Notes under the pieces: model-generated
The model's input: the letters and a program-made list of their open reading frames with translations, nothing else
Databases searched by the model: none
Told to the model about the DNA's origin: nothing
Position numbers and translations under genes: made by a program
Part shown: positions 33,605 to 46,007 of the stretch, one piece after another
Position numbering within the stretch: the first letter of the stretch is position 1
How the letters are laid out: each line of letters begins with the position of its first letter
From: Tubiluchus corallicola
Lineage: Eukaryota; Priapulida; Priapulimorpha; Priapulimorphida; Tubiluchidae
Direction: 5' to 3'
NCBI GenBank assembly: GCA_030141605.1
Contig: JAQGDQ010000004.1
Span: 746,001 to 806,000 of the forward strand
Length of the DNA: 60,000 nucleotides

Positions 33605-33904
33605 TGTTGCGAAACCCTCGACTGGGAATCTCCAGGGGGTCGAGGCAGCTTTCTTATGACCTCGCTGCATCCCACCATGTAGAAATGCACAAGTCAGCCT
33701 TTCTATGACCTCGCTGCATCCCACCAGGTAGAAGTGCACAAGAAAGAAAGACGTAAGATTATCAACTAGGTTCTAACTATGCCATACTTACCAAAATGAC
33801 ATCCGCTACACCCACGACAGAGACGTAGAAAACTACTTGTTCACTTCTTTTATAGTCCATAGCGCGCATGCGCATAGCCAACCGCACAAAACGTGCCCGC
33901 AACA
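33605..33904 (+). mobile_element. Solo-LTR-like element, 300 bp, ATAT target duplication
   Basis: The block begins TGTTGCG and ends CGCAACA (perfect 7-bp inverted ends with TG…CA). It is flanked by ATAT at 33601-33604 and 33905-33908. It is richer in GC than its surroundings. It holds two near-identical 39-bp direct copies (TATGACCTCGCTGCATCCCA…) starting near 33655 and 33703. No internal retrotransposon genes are present, hence a solo LTR or small non-autonomous element. Its sequence is unlike the 382-bp gypsy LTR. Confidence 0.65.
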
Positions 33905-34639
33905 ATATCTTTTATTAGTGACCACTTGCATATTGAGGCAGGTTTAAAAATCATGTCCCTTTTCATTAAGAGATTAAAAAATATTAAACCTTAGCCTCGA
34001 AAAACACCTTAAGAAACCTTGCATTGTGCGCGGCAGCTGGTCTTGTTCGTCTGTTTGCAATAAATAAACTCGTTAATGCAAGAAATAAAAAAGCCGAGTC
34101 ATTACAGGAGCAGAGATATTATCCGCAGGTAAGTTAGAACTCGGCGTCATCGAACCACCTATATCATCATCACTATCATATTCATCATCATCTTCGACTC
34201 ATTATAATCATCCTATGTTCAGGCAGCAACTCTAGAAACGAACTGTACAGCTACGCTTGATTCGCTCTGAGTGATGCGAGCAGCGTTTGAAAATTTGACA
34301 ATCAAACACAATAATTTTATCACTAATTTAACCGTTTTTTAAGAAGTGGAGCAACTCGAATCGAGTGCAGACCTAACGAAGCTTTTCTATTTTAATGGCT
34401 TGTTCTCCAATGCCATCTGTTGCAGAAAAGCATAAGCCTTCCAAACTGTACTCTGCTACGTTCATAATTTTCTTTTAATATCTTGGCCGTTCACAAAACT
34501 CTTTAAATATGTTAGCTTAACTATAAAGATATATGGTATGTGTGCAGGTTATGAAATGTAATGTTCAATTTGTAACTGAGATTTGTAAATGCCGTAATAC
34601 TAGTTGCAGGAATTTCATTTCATACGCGTCAAATCTGCA

Positions 34640-34730
34640 ATTAGCAAATATGGTAAGTGACACATTGTAACAAACAAATGTCTTAGCCACGTTTGTGTAT
34701 GTATGTGTATTGCTGCAAAGAGAGAAATAA
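34640..34730 (+). repeat. Dispersed repeat family, copy C (partial)
   Basis: It contains TGACACATTG and CTTAGCCACGTTTGTGTATG followed by GAGAGAAATA. This parallels the 3' half of the copies at 22050-22290 and 23075-23245. Confidence 0.4.
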
Positions 34731-36235
34731 CTAGGACAGTACAACAGACGACAACGCCCAAAAGCAGATTAACAACAATCACCCAATCTTTAATTAGCCC
34801 GACTCAGCGTTGCTCTGTGTATATTAAGACGATCTGAGAGTGAGTAATGAAATCAATAAACATGCAAAAAAATAAAAATAAAGGATTTGCAAATCTCGAA
34901 TATTAAAACGTGGGTGTTATGAAATGGTGGCTCTAAAAGATTAATCTAAAAAGCAAACTTTAAACTTTTTTGGTTAAAAATGTTGCACATTACGACATGC
35001 TCTTAGATTAATAGGTAATCTTTGGCTTTAAAAGTACAATTTTATTCACAGATAAAAAAATAAAACTTTTGCAAAAAATCTTTAATTCAAGGTGATTTTC
35101 ATTTTCGATGAATAGATAGAATAATATTTTTTTCATTTAAATGCATAAAATGCGGAAAAAATATTTTTATTTTATCTGTAAATTAAATTGTTTGACAATT
35201 CAAACCCGAGCAGTGTTGTTAGGTTAATATGTTATAAATTTTAAGTTAATTTATTTGATGATAACAGAGTTTTTTTGTTACTGGAGGGCGCTAGGTATTG
35301 CGTATAATATACCGTACCAGACTGTCTACACCATAATATTATCTATGCTCTGCAGCAATAAAATTGATATTGAATTAAAAATGTGACAGTCATTCAACAT
35401 GATTATGTATATCGAATTCATGGTTATTTTTCACGGCCATTGACAGTAAAAAAAGCAACTCTGTGAACGGATTAATTGCATTCTTTCGCTCGGTTTCTAC
35501 AGGCTTGTTATACTGACACACATTCAACGTAGTTAAACAGTAACAAGAAGTGGAACAGCTGGTAATTAAGCAGGTGAAAACGGCGCTGAACCAGTTTCTA
35601 CCTACCTGACTTTAAAAATGGCGGCTCCACCTTTACTCACTGTAGCTACAGACTTTTAAAGTGATTTTGTTTTTGTTACTTTTTTACTTCGCTGCGCTGC
35701 AATTTCAAGTCAGTTGTGTGTACAAACTGGTATATTTTTACACGGTTTAAATAAAAACTGACATCTAATTTATGATTTCCGTATATATTACGGATTTTTG
35801 CTTATTTTTCAACAAATTAAACGGGCGTTCTTTTTCCCAAAAAGAAATATCACTAGACTTAATTAAAATATTTCATACTTTCTATTGAAAATGTAATTTT
35901 AGCTCCAAGCAGAGGAACACATTCGTTTTCTCTGCCACCTCCATTGCCCTACTAAGGACGCCTAAACACAGTTGTTAATCACTGATGTGTGATACATGTA
36001 CATCATCTGTGGAAGAGATCAGAACGAAAACTATACTGTAGTCAATTGATGTTTTCATAATGCATGAGCGAAGGTCAATTTCATTAAAAAGCACAAGAAA
36101 ACGACGCACTAGCCATTATGTGAACAAACGTTTGGTGGTGTAGAAGTTTAATTTCCAGTGGATTACATAATATATTATTACAGCGACTAATGTGCGTCTC
36201 ACTTTCGTTTAAAATTAAAGAATCAAATGATAGTG

Positions 36236-39200
36236 ATGGGTAGAATGAAGTTAATATTCGGCTTAGTGCTTTTGACCTATTCAGCATCAGGTAAGTTGAA
36301 GAAAAAAAACGCATTTATACCGGACTTTTTAGATATTTCTATGATATCTGTATTAAAAGTAAGTCATCAAAATCAAATTCAAATGCAGTAACACAGAGAA
36401 GGAAATGATTATAAGATAACACTCCGTTTATAGTTTTCTAAATATATATATGTTTTCTATATATATATGTATATGTATAAATTATATACCATATAAATCA
36501 TCGTGAAAAATATATATATATATTATTCAAGTTCGTTAATTAACAAAATTAGGACAATTGCCGTTATGCTAACAAAAAATTATTTCTAATGTATTGGTAA
36601 TAAGCGATTTTCCTTGTCAGTTAATATTCTTACAACTTATAGCATCAATGTGACATAATCTAATTGACGTAATATCAAATTTAAAACAAGGAGGTTTGAC
36701 AAAATACATTTTTAAGATTCGCAAAACACATTATAAATTGCAGACGTTAATAATGTTTTAGAACCTTAGCTGAAAACATTAAAACCTGAAAAACTAATGC
36801 GAACAAAACGTAAACCAGTTTCACAAGAACTTTCATGTAGGTATTAGGAATTGGGAAAATCCAGATATTTCTGGGATTTCCCAGAGCACATTTTATGTCA
36901 ATAATTATTATTTTCATTTCTTGGTACACAAAAGGCTACTGATTTCTTATGGGTGGACCCTTATTAGAATGGATTTTTTGTTCCGAGTCAACTAATAAAC
37001 TATTAATAACTATTAATGTTTCAGTAAATGCTCGGAGCCCATTCATAAAAGTTGCAATTATAATATATTTAACTAAGATTATTGTAGTAGTAATAGATGG
37101 CGTCAGTCAGTCATAAAATGACTATGGTAAATCTTCGTCCATTTTTTCTTTGTGGTAGATATCAAACGCTCAACCTTGACCAATCCAGTTCACTCTGCAT
37201 GTATCCAGTCTGTCCTTCAAATCAGTGCTCACCTCCTTCATGTCTCTTAATTTTGCAGACATCGTTGTAGCCGTGACTTTGGCCATCTCCAGGTACGCGT
37301 GTGACCTCTCTATACAAGATATCCTTGGTGACCCTTCTATCTTCCACTCGGCGATGGTGTAGGTTGGCGTACATGGTAACTGTACCAAAGCTTTTGAGAA
37401 AGTAAACGTTTGGGATTTTGTCTTCCCAAATTTTGTTTCGAGTTTTAGGATTTGTCTCAAACAGCGCGTATGAAATGCGTTAAGCTTTCTTTCCTGTTTA
37501 CCGCCCAGGACACGTTACCGTATAACAATGTGCGTGCCTGAAACACCTGTGTTTTAGTGTGTGTGGTCAGCCGCTTATTTCTCTACATCCGCTTCGATAA
37601 TCTGAACGTCGTTGTGGCAGCTCGACCAATTCGCATATCAACTCACGCATCGAGCCTAATCGTGTTTGAAATGCTGGAGCCCAAATACTGAGAGCCAAAG
37701 TAGTTCTTCAAGTTTATAGTCAGACAGAACTTATAACAGCGTTTGATAAATATGTCAATCATTTTTGAAGGTCCCACACTGTGTGCGCATTATCGGTGTG
37801 TCATTTGCAAATAACAACTCTCAGAGACACTTAACTTATAATTTAGTTTTTGCTCTCACATGGCATAAATTAAAGAGCTTCCCGTCCGATTTGATCGGAA
37901 GATATATCTCTTCCATCGCTGATCCAAAAGCACATTCCATTAGCATGGAAAAGAAGATTCCAATGAGTGTTCCAATGGGGTCATCACGCAGCCCTGCTTC
38001 AACTCCACTCAAGGGTTTGAAGGCCTCGGCAGTCGATCCGTCATATTCCACAGCTCCTTTCTTGCCATTATGAAATGATATAATTATACTGTGAAGGACT
38101 GGCGGGCACCCGATCTTGGAGAAGATCTTGAAAGCCTCATCTCTTCTCAACAGATCAAAGATTTTCGTAAAGTTGACAAAAACTATAAAGAGTGACTGTT
38201 ATCCTTGCACTTTTCCTGCAGTTGTTTGAGCGAGACGACCATGAGAGAGAATGATTGTTGATCTATTGGCATGGAGCCCAAACTGTGACGGGGATGTACT
38301 CTTTTTGCGAATACTTGCGGTCTACTCAGCAGAACTTTGGTAAAAATTTTGCCATCGACGCTCAGCAGGGAAATACCGCGTTGCAATCGTTCCTATTTTC
38401 ATTGTTCTCGTATCGTCTAGCGTCACAATATTTATATCCTCTTTTCAAGAGGCACCTTTTACCCACCACTGAATGAAGAGTACTCCTTCCAGCACTACCC
38501 GAAGAGCTAGTAGAGTTCGGCAAGTAAAACTTCTTTGCATCTTTCAAAATATCTGCGCTCATTCCGTTTCTCCCAGGATGCTTATTGGAAGCAAGTGAAA
38601 AAAAACAGCTAGATTCATTAGCGAGCTTTATCGTTTAGTTCCTTCAAGACAGGCAGGTTCTCTATAACATTCAGTGTCGTACAGAGCTCATAGTAATATT
38701 CAACTCAACGCTCCATTTGCTTGCGTGGCTAGTGATCACCTTACCGGCAATAGATTTCAATGGAATTGTCTTCTTCGTTTAGGAGCCCAGAGTCTGATAG
38801 ATATTATCATACGTACCTTTCACACTTCCCACGTCTGCTGTGGATTGAATCTGACTGCTGAGAAGTGGTATTCGTTTGCTCCACGCCTGGCAGCTCTGTT
38901 AACACTTTACTTGTGGTAAAGCAAGTGATTGCAAGTGATTGTTGCATGTATTGGACAGTTCTTGTACGTCCTGTACTTTTTGGCATTCTTGCAGGGCGGT
39001 CCTGGGAAGGCTTCTTTTAAAAGGCCAGCGAAATTCATAATTCGTTTTCTGTCTCGTGTCGCTGTTCCATCTATGCGAGATTAAGCGATTTTCCTAGTAG
39101 TATGCAGTTTCTTTGTCTGTAGTCGCACTTTACTATAGACCAGCGAGTGGTCTGTATCGCAGTTAGCACTGCGATAGCTTCAAGTGATCCTGACACTGCC

Positions 39201-42200
39201 AATTTCTGATCGTCTTGTTTCATTGACAGTATTGGTGATCATGTCACAGAACTTGATGTGTAGCCATTTTTCTTTGTCAAATCGCTCCAAACAAGGCCAA
39301 TTGCAAGGGCTATAGTACAAAGGAGAAGATGTGACAACAAATCCAGTTAAAAAGAATACGTATAACTAATTTGCTAGATATAGAAAGTATCTGTTGATCC
39401 TTGAATTGGGTGAGATTTTAATTTTTAACGAAACTGGTTTCTAGTAAAGATTTCCTCAAATAAAAGAAAAAAACTGGATTAATGAACAGTTGTCCTATAA
39501 CTAGGAATGTCCGCAGTAAACCCAGTTATGCGAATCTACAGAAAACATGTACCACGAGCATCTTTCACAAAAGTAGCGATAATTGACATTCAATGTAGTA
39601 TTTGACATTGAGTTGGACAGTGCGTTTATACGGGTCACTCCTAGTCCTTGACAAGCATCTGTTAGATTTGAAGCTAGCGGAAATAACTCAGTAGCAGGTG
39701 ACGTTTTCGCACGCAACTCATTGGTTTTGTTGTTTTGCAGTGTGAATAATTATTTTAGTAATGAAACCGCTGCAAAAATTTGCCTAAAGTCAGTAATAGT
39801 GAATAAAGAGTGAATCACTTTTCGAAAGCGTAAAATATCATAGAGCTAGAACGGTATTATTAGACGACCTACTCGACCACCGGATTGTAGCACGTGAATC
39901 CTTACAAAATTATAATCCTGTAATACAGAAACAGTTTCGAAAATTTCAAAACTGGTCACCCATCTTGCATTATTATCCACAGTTTATTACAGCAGTTTAT
40001 TAAATCAACCTTTCGCTTTACAGTACAATAGAATTTAATGTTAAATGAATAATCAGCCAACTTACTTTATAAATGTATTTTTATTATTACTGTTATTGTT
40101 AAAATATTACGTTTACATAGATCATATATGTAAGTTTAATCATCATCTGCTGTTGGTAGTTGAATCAAGTGTTTTATTGAATCGAGTGTGATAATTATTA
40201 GTTGTGATGCCCACTATTCTTTTATTAGCACTTTGCATTCAGTACTTGCACCGTGGAGATAGCTGTATCAGACGCAGTCTGTTTTGTAAATCCGCTATAA
40301 ATAAATAAAGTTTAAACTAAACAAAACTAATGAATAAAGGTCACTTGTTTACTAATAATGATAACAATGAATTCAGAGTAACAACAATATAAAGCAACAA
40401 ACTGTAGACTTAGTCGATATGATATAGCTAAAATCGTTTTTAAGTTTGATTTACCAATATGTATTAATCCTCTTTGAAACTTTATACAGGTTTAATAACA
40501 TCGACTACACAGAGATACGATGGCTGGTTTAACAATTTGGTTCATCCAGACTGGGGCTCTGTAGGTAAATATTTTTTCTACTATCTGACAACAAACCCTT
40601 AATTTCGCTTTATAAGATGACTTACACATTTTACAACTACGTTTGTAACACTAAACCGTGTTTTTAACATTCGTCATTTAGAAAAAATGTCGAAATTAAA
40701 AGTGCGACCAAATCATCTTCACGAAGTGTTTAAAATCTTTTGCAGAACAACAATACATCAGAAAAACACCTGTGTCCTATGACGATGAGGTCTATCTGAT
40801 GCATGCCAAAGACAGACCAAATCCAAGATTGGTTAGCGAGTTGCTATTCAAAGGTCCGGACGGATATCCCTCCGCTCTTAACAGAACTACTATGTTAGCA
40901 TTCTTTGGTAAGATAACAGTTTTTAACTCAGTAGTAAGTTTCATATCATTAAACTTGTCCATGCTATCAGTGTCACGCGGTAAAGCGTACGTCTGCTTAT
41001 TGAAGCAGTTTACCGATTGGAAGTCACGTTCTCATGTTGTTCCCCAAGGCTGTTCACGACTGCATAAACATACTGATAACTACTTTGTAAAACTTTCCTT
41101 TTTGTATGTAGGCACATAATTACATTATATACTGACATAATACGTAATTAATTTTTTTACAAATTTAGTGCCAATAGAAAATATTGGTGGAATGTTCTCA
41201 TGTTGTTCCCCAAGGCTGTTCACGACTGCATAAACACAGTGATAACTACTTTGTAAAACTTTTCTTTTTTATGTAGGCACATAATTACATTATATACTGG
41301 CATAATACATAATTAATTTTCTTACAAATTTAGTGCCAATAGAAAATATTGATGGAATATGTAAGACTTGAATATTACTTGTAACTATTGTACATGTAAC
41401 ACGTAAACCGCTAGAAGATGAGAAGTCAAGTAAGAAAAATGAATAGTAAACTATAAAACGTTTAGAAAGAATAATATTGCCATAAGAAAACAAGTTATAG
41501 CACTGAAATACAAAAGAGAAGAAACTTTCAAATAATTTGCTTGCATCAGGAATGAAATTTGTTTACTGAATAATTTGTAAGCTTATAACTGCAGCACTAC
41601 ATTATATTTGTCGTATGAAGATCACCTTATGGTTTATAACTGATTTTCGTAGTCTTTTGTCAGTTTATATTTTCACTTTAAATTATATTGCATAGTAACA
41701 GTAATATTTTTCAGGTCAAATTGTTGCTTACGAAATCCTCTTGGGAACGGAAATGTCTTGTCCAATAGAAATGATGCCAGTAGACATGATGTTTTGTTCT
41801 AAAAACGGCGATTGTGAAGACAAGGACCATGCTATGCCTTTCCACAGAGCGAAGTATATGAAGGGCACAGGAGAGTCAGTGAATAATCCTAGAACACAGG
41901 TTTATTTTCTTATTTCAATTAACTAGACTCTTAGCATTAAACCTGTAAGCTCCAAAAAGACTGCACGGCCACGACTTACTGTGTTACTGTATTACCATTA
42001 CAAAATATTATAATTATTCTTGTCAAAAAATTAAAATGTAAATAATACTGACACTCCTCTTGAATTTTTTGTTTATAAGGATGCATTTTACTCTTCAGCA
42101 GCCATTACTTACAGAAAGATTACTGAAAGATATCATCAACAACTATTCGACATTTATTGTATTTTTTAGATTGTGTTCCATATAGTTTTGAAGTTGTATT

Positions 42201-45200
42201 ATTTCAGATTAATTTAGTAACCAGTTGGATAGATGGCAGTTTCGTCTATAGCACATTAGAATCATGGGTTGCAGCCCTGCGATCATTCCAGAATGGCACC
42301 TTGCTAGCCACAATGGAGGGGAAATATCCTGCCTATAATGACATTGGCCTTCCCATGTACACTCACTATGCACCACATCTAGGATCTACTGTTCCCATCA
42401 CATCCACTTACAGTAAGTTTAGTTTACTACTATACTTACTTTACTAGTTTACTTTACTTTCTTTACTAGTTTTTACTGTTTCATTTTGTGTCAGCTTTGT
42501 TCTTTTTCAATTGCATATAATTCGTGATTCGTCCTTTTAGTTTTTAGCCGTTTTTATCAACAGTGTCGTTATTATCATTTTTATTGCTGCTGCAAAATAG
42601 CCATCGTCGCCCACCATCTTGGCAAAAACTTGTGTCTGTGATCTAATATATGCACTTTCCTTACTTTTGCGTTATTCGTAGTGTACATTTTGTCAAAGGC
42701 AGTATAAATAAAGAAAACAGAAAAACAACAAACGCTCAACTAGGCGCAGATTAAGAGCTTCATTATGACTTAGGCTATCAACAAACGAAGGACTAAACAT
42801 ATTTATTATGCACAACTATGCATAATTATGCGCAATTATGCTAAAACTGCTTATCTGAAATTTATTTTAAACTGTATCTATTTGGTTAAATATTAGTTTA
42901 GAAATATAATATCCCATCATATGTCTCAGAAACTATATTAAATATTTTATGGAGCTCTTCGACAGTTTTTGTATAGACTTATAAACAGCCTTAGCCGCTA
43001 TTCACGATGAATGGGAATAATTTTGTTTGTCAACCTTTTTCGTCTGGGGTGAGCAAAACGGTGTTCGCTGGCCAAATAACCTATGTTCCAAGACTACCTG
43101 TGTCCAACTGTTTTGTGGTGAAGCATCCCGTGTCCAAACATGTGACCTTAAGCTGAAAAATCAAATATGTGTGTTCAATATAAGCTCAATCGCTGAAATG
43201 CTTTCTGACAATGCACTAAAACAAATATAATTGTGTTTATCGCGTTCAATTTAAATAAATAATTTTGTTATCCTAAATAGCATTATCTTTGTTTAAGAGG
43301 TGATCGGTCGCAGGATTCCCGAGGTCTATTGAAATTTTCGGCCAAGTCTATAGCTTCATTATCCTAATGGTTAATCCTCCCCTGCGGTCAGAGTGTGTAT
43401 AAAACATCTTTTAAAATGCATAAATTAAGATTTTCAGTTTGTTCTAGGAGTTATTACTTGCGGTAAGATAAAAGAAATAAAACATTCCATACACGCACTG
43501 CAAAAATAAAAAACATTAGAATTTATATATTTCAAGAGGATACGCGTTTTAAACGTTGCAGGATTGGGTGACCCAAGAGCCAATCAGCATCCTGCATTGT
43601 TAGCACTCAGCATATTGTTTTTCCGCTACCACAATGTTCAAGCAGCTAGGATTGGTCGAGAACAACCGCACCTTAGTGATGACGAAATATTCAGTAAAGC
43701 CCGTAGATGGGTGATAGCAACATTGCAGGTACAGTTGAGATGCTTAAACAAATGCATCTGTATATTTCCAAATTTTTAAATAGTGGTTACAACCAATTTT
43801 TAAATTGGATTGCTTAATTATTGGAATGATGAGTACTCTTTTTCGAGACTTTTTTATTTTGCAGAATATCATCATGTATGAATACGTACCAGCCTTACTG
43901 GATGAACCAACAGAAGACTATGAAGGCATGTGAAACTTGTAAAAGGTGTTCCATGTATTTTAGCAAGACTGTATAGTACCTGCAGCCAGGACTGACAATT
44001 TTTTAGAAACTTTCCTAGTTGTTAAATACAAAATTTATTTAATGTTATTCATCTTTGCGTCGCTAATTTAGAGATTAAACAAATATATGTTGCTACAATA
44101 ACACCGATCCTCAACAGGTTATGATCCAGATGTGCATCCAGGCATCTCAGATCTGTTTTTAGCTGCAGCGTTCCGTTTTAGCCACACAATTATTCCTGCT
44201 GGCTTTTATTTGAGGTAACGTACTGAACTATATATGTCGTTTTGGTAACTTATTGCTTTTGCAGAAACAGTCAATTTGCTTTTTCTAATGAATCCTCCTC
44301 AATCAAACCTGGTAAAATTGGTAAAAAGACTCTACTTAGACTCTACTAGAAATTAAATTTTTAGATAAAATTTCACAAAAATGGCAAAAAATCAATAGAG
44401 CATGAAATAAGTTTGTAAGTTTTTGCAGGGACGAGGAGTGCAGATTCAGGACCACAGCTAACGGTAACCCTGGTGTTAGACTATGTAATTCGTACAAAGA
44501 TGGACAGGCAACTATTAAGATGTATGGTTTAGAGGAGATACTCATGGGAATGGCTTCCCAAATTGCAGAGAAAGAAGATCATATTCTCATTGAAGATCTC
44601 AGAGGTTGGTTTAGTAGATATTCTTACTGCATCACTTGACCTTCCATATTAACATCAATTCTTTCATATATTGCATTAGCATTCTAGTGAAAGAAGCTAT
44701 TACAGTAATTACCACGTTGAAGAATTGCTTTTTTGCAATGTTCTTCAATATATTGTTCTGTTCTTGAACAATTTTTATCATTTTAGATTTTGTCTTTGGC
44801 CCAAAGATGTACTCTCGCAGAGATCTGGCTGCACTAAACATCATGAGAGGTAGAGATTATGGTATAGCTGATTACAACACAGTTAGGAAAAGTTTCATGC
44901 TCCCCGAAATAACAGATTGGACACAAATTAACCCACAACTGAACGCTACTTCCCCAAAGGTTAGTGAATTTGGGCAATGTCTCATTTTGTGTATGGAGAT
45001 ATGTGTGTGCATATGTATATATAGGTACAAAAATTCTACCCTAAACTTGATATAAAAGCATATAAATGTATATATCTATATATATTATAGATATATAAAT
45101 ACTGTAGATATGTATTGTAAGAATAAATACATTGTAACTTTTAAATATCTTGTAACAATGTTTTTAAGAGAAATTTTAAGTTTATTGAACTTTAAGAAAA

Positions 45201-46007
45201 ATCAGTCAGTGTTCCTTTCAAAATCTGGCTTATGCAGTGCAGAGATCTTTCTTTAATACAGGAACAGTTGAAAATATCATATACAATCCTGCTTCGATTC
45301 TGAATTCTGTTCATGCTTTCAGCTTTTTAATTTGGTATGGATGCAAAAAAGTAAAAAAAACTATATTCTGGCGTTCGTTGATTTTAAAACGATTTTAATC
45401 CTTTTTTTGTTTTTTATGTTACAGTTATTTGAGCATCTAAAGCAACTTTATAAGAATCCAGACAGATTAGATCTATGGGTAGGTGGCATGATGGAGTCTA
45501 CTGGAAGTGGTCCCGGTCCTGTATTCCATGCTATAATTAAAGATCAGTTTTTGCGAATTCGGAACGGAGATCGATTTTGGTTTGAAAATCGGGAGAACAG
45601 GTTAGTACAAATTGTTTCTCTTCCGTACCTATATCTCGCATGTGGCTACATCGGCCCTATAATAAGCATACTTAAAGGGTCATAAAATTAAGTGCTTTTA
45701 GTTTACACATTCTTAGGTTTTTGTACAAGGTATACAATTGTTGCGTTCTGCACAACTGGTGTGAGAGTAAAAATGATAATAATAGCGAATTGGTAATTAC
45801 AGAATTTGCAAGCGAAAATAGTGACAGTTTTGGAGCCACGGTTCCATGTCAGCTTCAACCTAATAGTGACGGTTTTCTACGTTTGCAGGTTATTTACCGA
45901 AGAAGAGATATTGCAGATACGTAACACCACATTGCGTGATATTATACTAGCTGCTACCAACATCAAGGACCATGGGTTACAGGACAATGTGTTCTTCTGG
46001 CATGAAG
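36236..46007 (+). CDS. Duox: DUOX exons 1-12: signal peptide and peroxidase homology domain
   Basis: The start ATG at 36236 begins a short basic-hydrophobic signal peptide (M-G-R-M-K-L-I-F-G-L-V-L-L). Residues about 25-550 form the extracellular peroxidase-like domain. Blocks seen are R-Y-D-G-W-F-N-N-L, R-P-N-P-R-L, N-R-T-x-x-L-A-F-F-G, W-I-D-G-S-F-V-Y-S, L-G-D-P-R-A-N-Q-H-P-A, F-F-R-Y-H-N, A-A-F-R-F-S-H-T-I-I-P, R-R-D-L-A-A-L-N-I-M-R-G-R-D-Y-G and D-R-F-W-F-E-N. The usual peroxidase distal-His block is not apparent, as in other DUOX proteins, so peroxidase activity is doubtful. The domain is thought to aid maturation or peroxide release. The intron after exon 7 uses a GC donor. Confidence 0.95.

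Larger units (their letters stand above)
31750..36235. other. Intergenic region between the GPCR and DUOX genes
   Basis: About 4.5 kb contain a 300-bp solo-LTR-like element (33605-33904), a fragment of the dispersed repeat family (34640-34730) and AT-rich DNA. No DUOX maturation factor gene is visible. A 48-codon frame at 32369-32515 with a hydrophobic start has no splice or homology support. Confidence 0.5.

Noticed and set aside
40772-41119. 115-residue open frame continuing past DUOX exon 3
   Set aside because: The DUOX-like part ends at 40907 where a GTAAGA donor occurs; the rest is intron, including part of the tandem duplication.
43300-43400. GGTCGCAGGATT motif shared with the start of the gypsy LTR, suggesting an LTR fragment
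   Set aside because: Only about 12 bases match and flanking sequence differs, so chance is sufficient.
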